Source of the DNA: Granulosicoccaceae bacterium
GTDB taxonomy: Bacteria; Pseudomonadota; Gammaproteobacteria; Granulosicoccales; Granulosicoccaceae
Direction of reading: 5' to 3'
Length of the DNA stretch: 5,811 bases
Assembly: GCA_023301405.1 (NCBI GenBank)
Contig: JALZUX010000114.1
Coordinates: 1-5,811, forward strand
Shown piece after piece: positions 1 through 5,378 of this stretch; position 1 is the stretch's first letter; each line of letters begins with the position of its first letter. Both the position numbers and the translations under genes were made by a program. The notes under the pieces were generated by a model, which saw only the letters and a program-made list of their open reading frames with translations, did no database searches and was not told where the DNA came from.

Positions 1-99
1 TCAATAGAGGCGAATAGTTGTTCTTCTTTAACGATATTGATCGTAATAGCTGGCCGAAAGACCGCGCCCGCAGTAGATCATAGTTCCCGGACAGGCTCC
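1..99. repeat. Right part of repeat element copy A (MITE-like)
   Basis: This is the 3' part of a repeated element; its left part lies outside the window. Positions 1-90 match 163-252 at a constant offset of 162 with 7 mismatches in 90 (at 3, 26, 48, 56, 61, 84 and 87). It ends with TAGTTCCCGGACAGGCTCC (81-99), which is the exact reverse complement of the left end of the neighbouring copy at 102-120. From the period, copy A should begin about 60 bases before the window. No transposase is visible, and an open frame running through the repeat on the plus strand (37-285) is best explained as repeat sequence. I infer a non-autonomous, MITE-like element; I cannot name its family. Confidence 0.8.
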
Positions 100-120
100 C
101 AGGAGCCTGTCCGGGAACTA
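81..120. repeat. Perfect 19-bp inverted repeat at the junction of the two copies
   Basis: TAGTTCCCGGACAGGCTCC (81-99) and its exact reverse complement (102-120) are separated only by CA. As RNA this would fold into a very stable hairpin on either strand. The arms are the right terminus of copy A and the left terminus of copy B, so the palindrome results from two elements lying end to end. Minus-strand transcripts leaving rnd would run through it and it could stop or protect them. No T-tract follows on either strand, so it is not a standard intrinsic terminator. Confidence 0.85.
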
Positions 121-261
121 GGGTCGTTGCGAGGGCGTGAGATTTTGAGTCAGATATTTCGATCGATAGAGGCGAATAGTTGTTCTTTTTTAACGATATT
201 GATCGTAATGGCTGGCCAAAAGGCCGCGCCCGCAGTAGATCATAGGTCTCGGGTGGCCATC
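102..261. repeat. Repeat element copy B, about 160 bp, abutting rnd (MITE-like)
   Basis: This looks like a complete second copy in the same orientation as copy A, separated from it by 2 bp (CA). Its left end is GGAGCCTGTCCGGGAACTA (102-120). Its right end, predicted by the 162-bp period at 243-261, is decayed: 11 of 19 bases match the intact right end of copy A. The body shares 83 of 90 aligned positions with copy A and contains a small GGCC-AAAA-GGCC hairpin (214-225) that is imperfect in copy A. The copy ends 8 bp before the rnd stop codon, so it forms the immediate 3' flank of that gene. Terminal inverted repeats, lack of coding content and tandem arrangement are the marks of a MITE-like element; mobility is an inference. 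Confidence 0.7.
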
Positions 262-268
262 TATCACG

Positions 269-1426
269 TTACTCAGAGATCGTGAGTTCACCATTAACAA
301 ATCCAAGTTGCTGCTCACCGTCAAGCACAGCACAAATTGCTAATCCGATCAGTTGTCTGCGCCACCCCTGCATGATCAGCGTATCCCGATTACCTTTGAT
401 GAGATCTTCCAGTGATTTTCGTGGCGCGAGAATAGTCGGGTTGATGCGCAACTGTGTGGCATTAGATTTTGCCACCGCTGACAACACATCAAGTGCCGCG
501 TCTTGCAGAGGAGTCAGTTTGGTTTTTCGAGGAGGAACCAGGAAGGTTTCTGGTTTTGCATTGCCGGCCTGCTTAATGAGGGCCGTTATGGCGCTCCCGT
601 GTTGGTTGCGAAGGCCGTCAGAAAGACCACGAATATGTTTTAACTCTGCCTCGTCTTTCGGCATTTGTTTAGCCAGATCGACAAGTACATCATCCTTCAT
701 TAACCAGCTTCGCGGCAAGTTGCGATCGCGTGCGGTGAGCTCGCGCCACTTGGCTAAGTGTTGCGCTGTAGCGAGTCTAGCGCCTTTTAGCTTGTCGATT
801 TGCTTAAGTTTTTTCCACATATCTTCGGCAGGCTTTTCATATAGATGTGGATTTGTCAGATCGATCCACTCTTGATCAAGCCAACTGAGCCGATCTAGGG
901 ATGCAAGCTCATTGCGCATGACTGGATACATTTGCGCCAGATAAATTACATCATCGGCTGCGTAGTTAAGCTGTTGTTCGGGCAGAGGTCGTCGGGTCCA
1001 GTCTGCTCTTGAATGTGATTTGCTTAGGTCGACTTTCAAAACTTCTTTAACCAGATTCGCATAGCCGATTTGCTCCTGGTGACCAAGCAATGGTGCGGCA
1101 ATTTGTGTGTCGAAAAGGTTTTCGGGGACTGATCCTCGCAGCCAGTAGAAAATTTCAAGGTCTTGGCCGGCGGCGTGCAGCACCTTGGTGATTGCCGGGT
1201 CGTAGATCACATCGAGCAGCGAATCGATGTTTTCGAGTGCCAGTGGGTCAACACACGCAACAATATCGCCTGCAGCGATCTGCAAAAGACAGAGTTCTGG
1301 CCGGTAAGTGCGTTCACGCAGAAATTCGGTGTCGAGGGCAATCCATGATTCTGATGCAAGTGTTGCAGCTAGAGTATTAAGTGCTTCGGCGTCATCAATA
1401 TAGTCGATATTTCGGTCAGAACTCAT
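269..1426 (-). CDS. rnd: Ribonuclease D
   Basis: A cytoplasmic 3'-5' exoribonuclease of the DEDDy family that trims the 3' ends of tRNA precursors and other small stable RNAs. All five metal and catalytic residues are present: D32 and E34 in the DTE motif (Exo I), D89 in HAAGQDLEIF (Exo II), and Y155 with D159 in YAADD (Exo III, the Y-x3-D spacing that defines DEDDy). An HRDC nucleic-acid-binding domain follows at about 216-290 (TARDRNLPRSWLMKDD), then a second helical region to the C-terminus. At 385 residues it is close to the 375 of the E. coli enzyme, so it is full length. The ATG at 1424-1426 has no convincing Shine-Dalgarno but fits the family N-terminus. A possible promoter lies just upstream. 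The gene stands alone and ends 8 bp from the repeat element. Confidence 0.97.
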   Translation of the reverse strand: MSSDRNIDYIDDAEALNTLAATLASESWIALDTEFLRERTYRPELCLLQIAAGDIVACVDPLALENIDSLLDVIYDPAITKVLHAAGQDLEIFYWLRGSVPENLFDTQIAAPLLGHQEQIGYANLVKEVLKVDLSKSHSRADWTRRPLPEQQLNYAADDVIYLAQMYPVMRNELASLDRLSWLDQEWIDLTNPHLYEKPAEDMWKKLKQIDKLKGARLATAQHLAKWRELTARDRNLPRSWLMKDDVLVDLAKQMPKDEAELKHIRGLSDGLRNQHGSAITALIKQAGNAKPETFLVPPRKTKLTPLQDAALDVLSAVAKSNATQLRINPTILAPRKSLEDLIKGNRDTLIMQGWRRQLIGLAICAVLDGEQQLGFVNGELTISE

Positions 1427-1453
1427 GCGGGGCGGCCAATAGGATAGGCGGCT

Positions 1454-1482
1454 ATCATACCGATAAGTGAACAGTCATTCAC
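1454..1482 (-). promoter_or_regulatory. Possible rnd promoter with overlapping palindrome
   Basis: On the minus strand, TATGAT (1459-1454) matches the sigma70 -10 box at 5 of 6 positions. A 17-bp spacer leads to a weak -35, GTGAAT (1482-1477). The predicted start near 1447 would give a leader of about 20 nt. A short inverted repeat, GTGAA-N6-TTCAC (1467-1482), overlaps the -35 and spacer and could be an operator. The -35 is poor, so this is tentative. Confidence 0.3.
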
Positions 1483-1710
1483 GGAAGATTGTCCACAAAA
1501 TTCAGCACAGCGCTAAGGTACGGAATAGGTTGAGTTTGTGGTTGCCGTCCGTGATTCGTAAGAAAAGGACTGGCGCCTGTTGATGTTTCAGGGTTTGAAA
1601 AATCAGGCTGGCGACGTTGTCGCAGCATATTAGTGAAGGAATCGGTGCTCGACTACACTGCAAATGTCTGCGTCGTTGTATTTGTGCAAGTCATATTCAG
1701 TGTATGGATT

Positions 1711-1736
1711 AGGATCGCGACCGATGTCGCGATCCT
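1711..1736 (-). terminator. GC-rich hairpin after the TPR-like gene, no U-tract
   Basis: A perfect 10-bp inverted repeat, AGGATCGCGA / TCGCGATCCT, with a 6-nt loop lies 12 bp past the stop codon of the TPR-like gene. Position and stability suggest a transcript end, but neither strand has a run of T after the stem, so it may instead be a Rho-dependent stop or a 3'-protecting hairpin. It is the main structure in the 322-bp gene-free stretch 1427-1748, which otherwise holds only the rnd upstream region and a small GCGAC-GTT-GTCGC hairpin (1611-1623). Confidence 0.4.
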
Positions 1737-1748
1737 TGCATGTGGGGC

Positions 1749-2144
1749 TTAGCTATGGAGCGTTCGAGGGTCTCCGGTACCAAAAAACCGATGTGACATG
1801 ATCACGTATTCGTGCTCGTCGTTGGCGGCATCCAGTCCCATCAGGCTTTGGCGAAGGTCGTCTGCTTCATCAAGACGGTTTGCTGCGACCAGCGCATTCA
1901 TCAAAATTTTCCGTGTCTGGGAGGCATTGACCTTTGAATCCGCAGCACTGTTTTGCAGAATGTCGCAGGCTTTGTCGTAGTTGCCGCGTGCCAGCTCGAC
2001 GCTGGCAAGGCCTACCGGACCTGCAGAATGGCCGGGTGCTGATTGCGAGATTAGTTCAAATGCCGGCTGAGCTTCGTCGACCAGTCCGGTTGCCAGGCAG
2101 CTAATTGCCAGTGTATTCAGATAAGTAAGTTCTTTTGAATCCAT
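1749..2144 (-). CDS. Small TPR-like protein of unknown function
   Basis: I do not recognise a specific family. The 131-residue product is helical and has two or three TPR-like helix pairs: about 5-36 (ending GLVDEAQPAFELISQSAPG), about 41-70 (VGLASVELARGNYDKACDIL) and about 80-100 (LVAANRLDEADDL). The G-(x)2-DEA and GNYDKA turns are typical of TPR units. No signal peptide or membrane segment is seen, so a cytoplasmic protein-binding role is the simplest inference. I start it at ATG 2144-2142, because GGGG lies 6 nt upstream. ATG 2150-2148 directly abuts those Gs, and the frame stays open to a TTG at 2195 (148 residues) that has no ribosome-binding site. Small type III secretion TPR proteins have a similar repeat pattern, but no secretion genes lie nearby. 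It appears to be a single-gene unit. Confidence 0.75.
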   Translation of the reverse strand: MDSKELTYLNTLAISCLATGLVDEAQPAFELISQSAPGHSAGPVGLASVELARGNYDKACDILQNSAADSKVNASQTRKILMNALVAANRLDEADDLRQSLMGLDAANDEHEYVIMSHRFFGTGDPRTLHS

Positions 2145-2193
2145 TTTCATCCCCAAATGTTCAGATGCAAAACCGCGCTGTAAGTCGCGATTC

Positions 2194-2285
2194 AACAGGA
2201 GAACTGCGCAACAGTTTTTGTTATTTCAGGTGTTCTTATCGGCGCTGTCGGGGGGGAACTTGATTTAATTAACAGGCGAACTGCG
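2194..2285. repeat. Short imperfect direct repeat upstream of the TPR-like gene
   Basis: AACAGGAGAACTGCG (2194-2208) recurs as AACAGGCGAACTGCG (2271-2285), with one mismatch in 15 and an offset of 77 bp. The two copies flank most of the spacer between the crotonase stop and the TPR-like gene. A run of seven G (2250-2256) lies between them. It could be a pair of regulator sites or a small old duplication; nothing else supports either reading. Confidence 0.4.
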
Positions 2286-2292
2286 TATTTTC

Positions 2293-3078
2293 TCATTGTA
2301 GCGTTCGGACAGGCCTTTTCTCTAAGAAGGCATCAACATTTTCAACCGTTTCCGGGTCCATCATATTGCTAGCCATTACTTCGGCCGCAAGCTCGTAGGC
2401 ATCAGGCAGGGGCTTAGGTAACTGATCGTAAAATAGCTTTTTGCCCACACGCAGTGCGGCATTTGGCTTGGCTGATATTTTCCGGGCCATCTCGTCCACA
2501 GCAGTATCAAGGTCTTGTTCTGCAACACTGTGGTTAATCAGTCCGTATTCAACAGCCGTTGCGGCGTCTATAAAATCACCGGTGAGTAATAACTCTAGAG
2601 CTTTCTTTTTACTCACGTTTCGCGATAGCGCCACTGACGGCGTGCTGCAAAACAGCCCAAGGTTTATTCCGGTAACACCAAACTGAGCAGTGTCGCAAGC
2701 AATCGCAAGATCGCAAGTAGCGACCAATTGGCAGCCGGCAGCGGTGGCCATACCGTTTACTTTTGCAATAACAGGCTGCGGCAGAGAGGAGATCATTTGC
2801 ATCATTTCTGAGCAGTTGGCGAATAGCGTACGGTAGTAGTCACCTGAATGGTTTGAGCGCATTTGACGAAGATCATGTCCGGCGCAAAAAGCTCGGCCGT
2901 TTGCGGCAATGACAACCACCGCGATGGACTGATCGTTGTTGATGGATTTTAGCTCTATTAACAACTGGTCAAGCAACGCTTCTGACAGCGCGTTAAACTT
3001 ATCCGGTCGGTTGAGGGTAAGGGTGGCAATACCATCTTGCTTAGCTACTAACAGAATGTTGTCGTTCATGGTGATCAT
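2293..3078 (-). CDS. Enoyl-CoA hydratase/isomerase family protein, ECHDC3-like
   Basis: A crotonase-fold protein of 261 residues, the usual length. The N-terminal strand and NRPDKFNALS (23-32) are typical. GRAFCAGHDL (61-70) and VNGMATAAGCQLVATCDLAIA (107-127) form the CoA-binding and oxyanion-hole regions. GINLGLFCSTPSVALSR (137-153) is characteristic of the ECHDC3 branch. In mammalian enoyl-CoA hydratase the catalytic residues are E144 and E164; the aligned positions here are Q117 and G137, with the same 20-residue spacing. Classical trans-2-enoyl-CoA hydration is therefore doubtful, although an acyl-CoA ligand is likely; the true reaction is unknown. Start: ATG 3078 immediately follows GAGAAG, and ATG 3069 (residue 4) is better spaced from it, so the protein may be 258 residues. 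It is divergent from the thioesterase gene and has a TATAAT box upstream. Confidence 0.93.
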   Translation of the reverse strand: MITMNDNILLVAKQDGIATLTLNRPDKFNALSEALLDQLLIELKSINNDQSIAVVVIAANGRAFCAGHDLRQMRSNHSGDYYRTLFANCSEMMQMISSLPQPVIAKVNGMATAAGCQLVATCDLAIACDTAQFGVTGINLGLFCSTPSVALSRNVSKKKALELLLTGDFIDAATAVEYGLINHSVAEQDLDTAVDEMARKISAKPNAALRVGKKLFYDQLPKPLPDAYELAAEVMASNMMDPETVENVDAFLEKRPVRTLQ

Positions 3079-3104
3079 CTTCTCGTATGAGTGGCTCTTT
3101 GCGC

Positions 3105-3110
3105 ATTATA
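3105..3110 (-). promoter_or_regulatory. -10 box for the crotonase-family gene
   Basis: A perfect TATAAT on the minus strand lies 26 bp upstream of the ATG at 3078, predicting a leader of about 20 nt. No good -35 is present at 16-18 bp spacing (best ATAGTT), which suggests a weak or activator-dependent promoter. It sits in the 87-bp divergent spacer shared with the thioesterase gene. Confidence 0.45.
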
Positions 3111-3128
3111 AAACAGCCGCTTATGGAA

Positions 3129-3149
3129 ACTATAGACCTCAATTGGTCT
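3129..3149 (+). promoter_or_regulatory. Possible -10 box and small palindrome upstream of the thioesterase
   Basis: ACTATAGA (3129-3136) contains a -10-like TATAGA. The same 8 bases occur upstream of the dehalogenase gene at almost the same distance from its ATG (37 versus 38 bp from the first base). No clear -35 is found here. An inverted repeat AGACC-N6-GGTCT (3134-3149) overlaps the box and could be an operator for this divergent region. Tentative. Confidence 0.3.
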
Positions 3150-3165
3150 GACAGGCAAGAAAGGT

Positions 3166-3606
3166 ATGCAAGCACTTAGTGCAAAAATTACATTGGCTGA
3201 TTTTGGTGAAATAGCCAGCCAGCGCCTACCATTTGCGCAGTTGATGGGCTTACAGCTCGAGGAGATTACCCATGACTTCGCGGTGATGAGAGCATGTTAC
3301 CGCGATGAATTTCTGCGTCCGGGGGGCACGATTGCCGGGCCAGTACTTATGGGGCTTGCTGACGCTGCCATGTACGCTCTGGTTCTAGGGCGGGTGGGGC
3401 CGGTAGAGCTTGCAGTGACGACCAGCTTAAATATTAATTTTCTGCGTAAACCTGCACCCGGAGATGTCCTTGCACGCGCCTCTGGGCTGAAATTTGGTAA
3501 GCGACTGGCGATTGGTGAAATTTCGATGTTCAGTGCCGAGCATCCGGATGTCATCGTTGCTCATGCCACCGCGACCTACTCTATACCTCCGGGCGACATA
3601 AGCTAA
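3166..3606 (+). CDS. PaaI-family hotdog-fold thioesterase
   Basis: A single-domain hotdog protein of 146 residues, the usual size for PaaI-type acyl-CoA thioesterases, which hydrolyse acyl- or aryl-acyl-CoA to free acid and CoA in the cytoplasm as homo-oligomers. The segment FLRPGGTIAGPVLMGLADAA (49-68) corresponds to the HGG...LAD.A catalytic helix, with D66 in the place of the catalytic acid. The long strand TTSLNINFLRKPAPGDV and the closing HATATYSIP are typical. The family's usual HGG is RPGG here, a variant I associate with a PaaI subgroup, so substrate is not predictable. The ATG at 3166 follows AAGAAAGG at a very short distance. It is divergent from the crotonase-like gene, which suggests a related acyl-CoA role. 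Alternative: a hotdog protein with no thioesterase activity. Confidence 0.92.
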   Translation: MQALSAKITLADFGEIASQRLPFAQLMGLQLEEITHDFAVMRACYRDEFLRPGGTIAGPVLMGLADAAMYALVLGRVGPVELAVTTSLNINFLRKPAPGDVLARASGLKFGKRLAIGEISMFSAEHPDVIVAHATATYSIPPGDIS

Positions 3607-3985
3607 ACCTCGTGCGCGGTTTTAAATGAATCTGTGGCGATGCGGGTTTTTCATTGCTTGCCGCAGAACTTACAGCATTTAAGAGCGTCAGATCCAAGGT
3701 AAAGGAAATCATTTTTCAATAGCTGCAATGCTGTTGCAGGTTTAATGACGAGTCCTGGCAGGGCTGGATGATGAAAGGCAAAAAGCGAGCTTCAATTCTG
3801 TGCAAAGTCGGTTGGCGATGATTAGTAACAGAAAAAACATGGTTTGTGATCAGTCGGCTTGTATGCGCATTTATTGGAAACAGTTCACCGGGGGGTAGAG
3901 TCTTGATCAGATTGCTGTATTTGTTTGATCGCGCCTTAGTAACCCTGACTATAGAAACGACAAAAAAGAGTGCTACTCCCTCATC
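3607..3985. other. 379-bp gene-free spacer
   Basis: No convincing gene is present; the longest starts encode under 20 residues. It contains weak stem-loops: AAACC-N8-GGTTT just past the thioesterase stop (3605-3622), TCTGTGGC pairing with GCCGCAGA (3631-3667, one G-U pair), and a clean CTGCAA-TGCTG-TTGCAG hairpin (3723-3739). None is followed by a strong T-run. TTGATC occurs at both 3903-3908 and 3925-3930, two helical turns apart, just before the dehalogenase promoter candidate. Confidence 0.5.
3925..3955 (+). promoter_or_regulatory. Possible promoter of the dehalogenase gene
   Basis: TTGATC (3925-3930) could serve as -35 and TATAGA (3950-3955) as -10, with a spacer of 19 bp that is longer than ideal. 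The ATG is 30 bp further on. The block ACTATAGA (3948-3955) is identical to the one upstream of the thioesterase. Confidence is limited by the spacer length. Confidence 0.35.
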
Positions 3986-4663
3986 ATGAATGATTCAACT
4001 ATCAAAGCTTGTGTGTTTGACGCTTACGGCACGTTGTTCGACGTTCATTCCGCGGTAGGCAAGCATCGGCAGCGACTGGGAAAGCGTGCAAATGATGTAT
4101 CTGCAACCTGGCGAACCAAGCAGCTAGAATACACGTGGCTCCGCAGTCTGATGGGTGATTATGCTGATTTCTGGCAGGTGACCGGAGAGGCGTTGGATTA
4201 CTCGCTTGACGCACACGAAATCAAAGACCCGGCATTGTATGAGGATCTCATGCAGGCTTACTTGAATTTGACAGCCTACGACGAGGTTCCGAAAGTTTTA
4301 CAAACGTTAAAAAATGCTGGATACCAGACGGCAATCTTAAGTAACGGCGAACCTAAAATGCTAGATGCGGCAGTGAAGGGTGCGGGGCTTGAGTTGTTGC
4401 TCGATGAATGCCTCAGCGTTGATGAAATAAAAATCTTCAAACCGGATCCGCGTGTATACAAACTGGCGACTGATGTCTTTAATCTTGAGCCATCGCAAAT
4501 CTTATTTCAGTCTTCTAATGCGTGGGATGCCGCCGGAGCTGCTTTTTATGGATTTCGGGTGTTATGGGTGAACCGATTCGGGCAACGTCAGGAGCGGCTA
4601 CCCGCCAAGCCTGACTATGAGGCGAATGACCTCAATTATCTGTTAAAAGTACTGGGAATTTAA
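3986..4663 (+). CDS. Type II (S)-2-haloacid dehalogenase, HAD superfamily
   Basis: A cytoplasmic HAD hydrolase of the L-DEX type, whose members convert (S)-2-haloacids to (R)-2-hydroxyacids through an aspartyl ester. The sequence is strikingly complete: D12 in DAYGTLFD is the nucleophile, R43 (WRTKQLEYTWLRSLM) the substrate-carboxylate arginine, S119-N120 in ILSNG, K152 in FKPD, Y158, and S176, N178 and D181 in SSNAWDAAG. These match D10, R41, S118, N119, K151, Y157, S175, N177 and D180 of Pseudomonas sp. YL L-DEX. The length of 225 residues is close to the 232 of that enzyme. There is no clear Shine-Dalgarno before the ATG, but no in-frame alternative fits better. It appears to be a single-gene unit. 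Whether the natural substrate is a haloacid cannot be told from sequence. Confidence 0.93.
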   Translation: MNDSTIKACVFDAYGTLFDVHSAVGKHRQRLGKRANDVSATWRTKQLEYTWLRSLMGDYADFWQVTGEALDYSLDAHEIKDPALYEDLMQAYLNLTAYDEVPKVLQTLKNAGYQTAILSNGEPKMLDAAVKGAGLELLLDECLSVDEIKIFKPDPRVYKLATDVFNLEPSQILFQSSNAWDAAGAAFYGFRVLWVNRFGQRQERLPAKPDYEANDLNYLLKVLGI

Positions 4664-4677
4664 GGTTACTTTGTAGC

Positions 4678-4709
4678 AAATAAAAATAGTGCGGCAAGTT
4701 GCCGCACTA
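4678..4709 (-). terminator. Strong intrinsic terminator facing left (minus strand)
   Basis: TAGTGCGGCAA (4687-4697) and TTGCCGCACTA (4699-4709) are perfect 11-bp arms around one base, giving a GC-rich stem. Read on the minus strand the stem is followed by TTTTTATTTG (4686-4677), a canonical U-tract. On the plus strand, 24 bp after the dehalogenase stop, the hairpin has no T-run behind it, so it would be at most a weak terminator for that gene. The nearest minus-strand gene ends about 420 bp away, so what this terminator serves on that strand is unclear. Confidence 0.8.
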
Positions 4710-4761
4710 CCAATGGTGATAGCTTCGATTCACAAATCTTCTTCTTCGCCAGTACAACTCC
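4678..4761 (-). ncRNA. Candidate small RNA (~84 nt), promoter plus terminator only
   Basis: A perfect TATAAT on the minus strand (4773-4768) would start transcription near 4761, and the strong intrinsic terminator would end it near 4678. The result would be an RNA of about 84 nt with no convincing reading frame. No good -35 is visible. The combination of an isolated -10 and an orphan terminator is the only evidence; the box may be chance, and the terminator may simply stop read-through from the iron-sulfur operon. Confidence 0.2.
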
Positions 4762-5129
4762 GTGCTAATTATACTATTGCCTTCTTAAGTGGGCGCTGAG
4801 TACAAGTGTCACGACCTGCTTTTCTAATTGTTGCTTTGAATCGTCTGCAAAGCGTTAACTTCACAGAGTGCATATCTACGTTAAGGCGCGGTAGCAAGTT
4901 GCGTGTCTAACCGCAATTCGTCGACCTGTACATGCCCCTAACAAATAGTTGGAACGGCCGGGAGGCTGCGTTGTTTAGGTGTGAGTATGGTGGCTAGTTG
5001 ATGCTCTACAATCAGTTATTGCATAAAAGTCTTTGAATTAATTGGTATAATGCTTGTAAAAAATAGTTACGCCTTGTTCTAGTTTTGCGGGCTAGCCGAC
5101 GCCAAGTGACAGCGCCGACTTGTTACGGC
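4710..5129. other. Gene-free spacer between the dehalogenase and CDGSH genes
   Basis: No gene is supported; the longest plus-strand start I followed (4713) encodes 28 residues with nothing to recommend it. The stretch holds the minus TATAAT at 4768-4773, an imperfect inverted repeat CCTAACAA / TTGTTTAGG (4937-4979), a plus-strand extended -10 box (5043-5051), and an interrupted stem next to the CDGSH stop: AGCCG (5094-5098) with CGGCT (5126-5130), enclosing CAAGT (5103-5107) with ACTTG (5118-5122). Confidence 0.5.
5043..5051 (+). promoter_or_regulatory. Extended -10 promoter element, orphan
   Basis: TGGTATAAT is a full extended -10 element (TGn plus perfect TATAAT) reading rightward. No -35 of normal spacing is seen; TTGCAT (5019-5024) is 21 bp away. 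A transcript would start near 5058 and run antisense into the CDGSH and membrane protein genes. No plus-strand gene downstream explains it. Confidence 0.35.
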
Positions 5130-5369
5130 TTACAGGCCTTTGTGAGAGCCATCACACAGCGGGGCTTTGTTGGTTTTTTTGCACGCGCAGAAAAATACTT
5201 TTCCATCTTCTTCGGCGGTATATTTCATCGGGCTGAAATCAGAGCCTTTATGTGAACCATCACAAAAAGGTTGCTTTGAGCTTTTGCCGCAGGAACACCA
5301 AAAATAGTCTTTGCCCTTTTCAACGTCGATTGGCATAGGGGATTTACCAGCAATTTCTGCTTCACTCAT
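5130..5369 (-). CDS. Tandem CDGSH iron-sulfur domain protein
   Basis: A 79-residue protein made almost wholly of two CDGSH zinc-finger-like motifs, each expected to hold a redox-active, acid-labile [2Fe-2S] cluster through three Cys and one His. First site: C25, C27, C36 and H40 (CSCGKSSKQPFCDGSH). Second site: C61, C63, C72 and H76 (CACKKTNKAPLCDGSH). This two-domain, soluble arrangement resembles mitochondrial CISD3 (MiNT) and its bacterial relatives. There is no membrane anchor or signal peptide. Its role is probably electron or cluster transfer, but partners are not known. The ATG is preceded by AAGAGA at a good distance. It lies 9 bp after the stop of the upstream membrane protein gene, with its ribosome-binding site overlapping that stop, which indicates co-transcription and probably coupled translation. 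Confidence 0.95.
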   Translation of the reverse strand: MSEAEIAGKSPMPIDVEKGKDYFWCSCGKSSKQPFCDGSHKGSDFSPMKYTAEEDGKVFFCACKKTNKAPLCDGSHKGL

Positions 5370-5378
5370 GTCGTTCTC

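Noticed and set aside
37..285. Plus-strand 82-residue open frame across the left-end repeats
   Set aside because: It runs through both repeat copies and the palindrome, its two halves repeat each other because the DNA does, and it overlaps the end of rnd. It is repeat sequence rather than a supported gene.
282..875. Plus-strand 197-residue open frame
   Set aside because: It is fully antisense to the well-supported rnd gene and has low-complexity Ser/Arg-rich composition with no recognisable domain.
1749..2144. Assignment of the TPR-like protein to type III secretion
   Set aside because: The resemblance is only to generic TPR spacing, and no secretion genes are nearby.
3769..3822. 17-codon frame starting ATGATGAAAGGC in the spacer before the dehalogenase
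   Set aside because: It is too short, with no convincing ribosome-binding site or family resemblance to support a real peptide gene.
4905..4980. Integron attC-like site (GTCTAAC or CCTAACAA on the left, TTGTTTAGG on the right)
   Set aside because: The right end has an extra T relative to GTTRRRY, the inner pair spans only about 43 bp, and inner L-box pairing is poor. No integrase or cassette array is present.
5094..5130. Interrupted stem next to the CDGSH stop as an intrinsic terminator
   Set aside because: The stem is broken by unpaired bases and no T-run follows on the minus strand, so it cannot be called a terminator.
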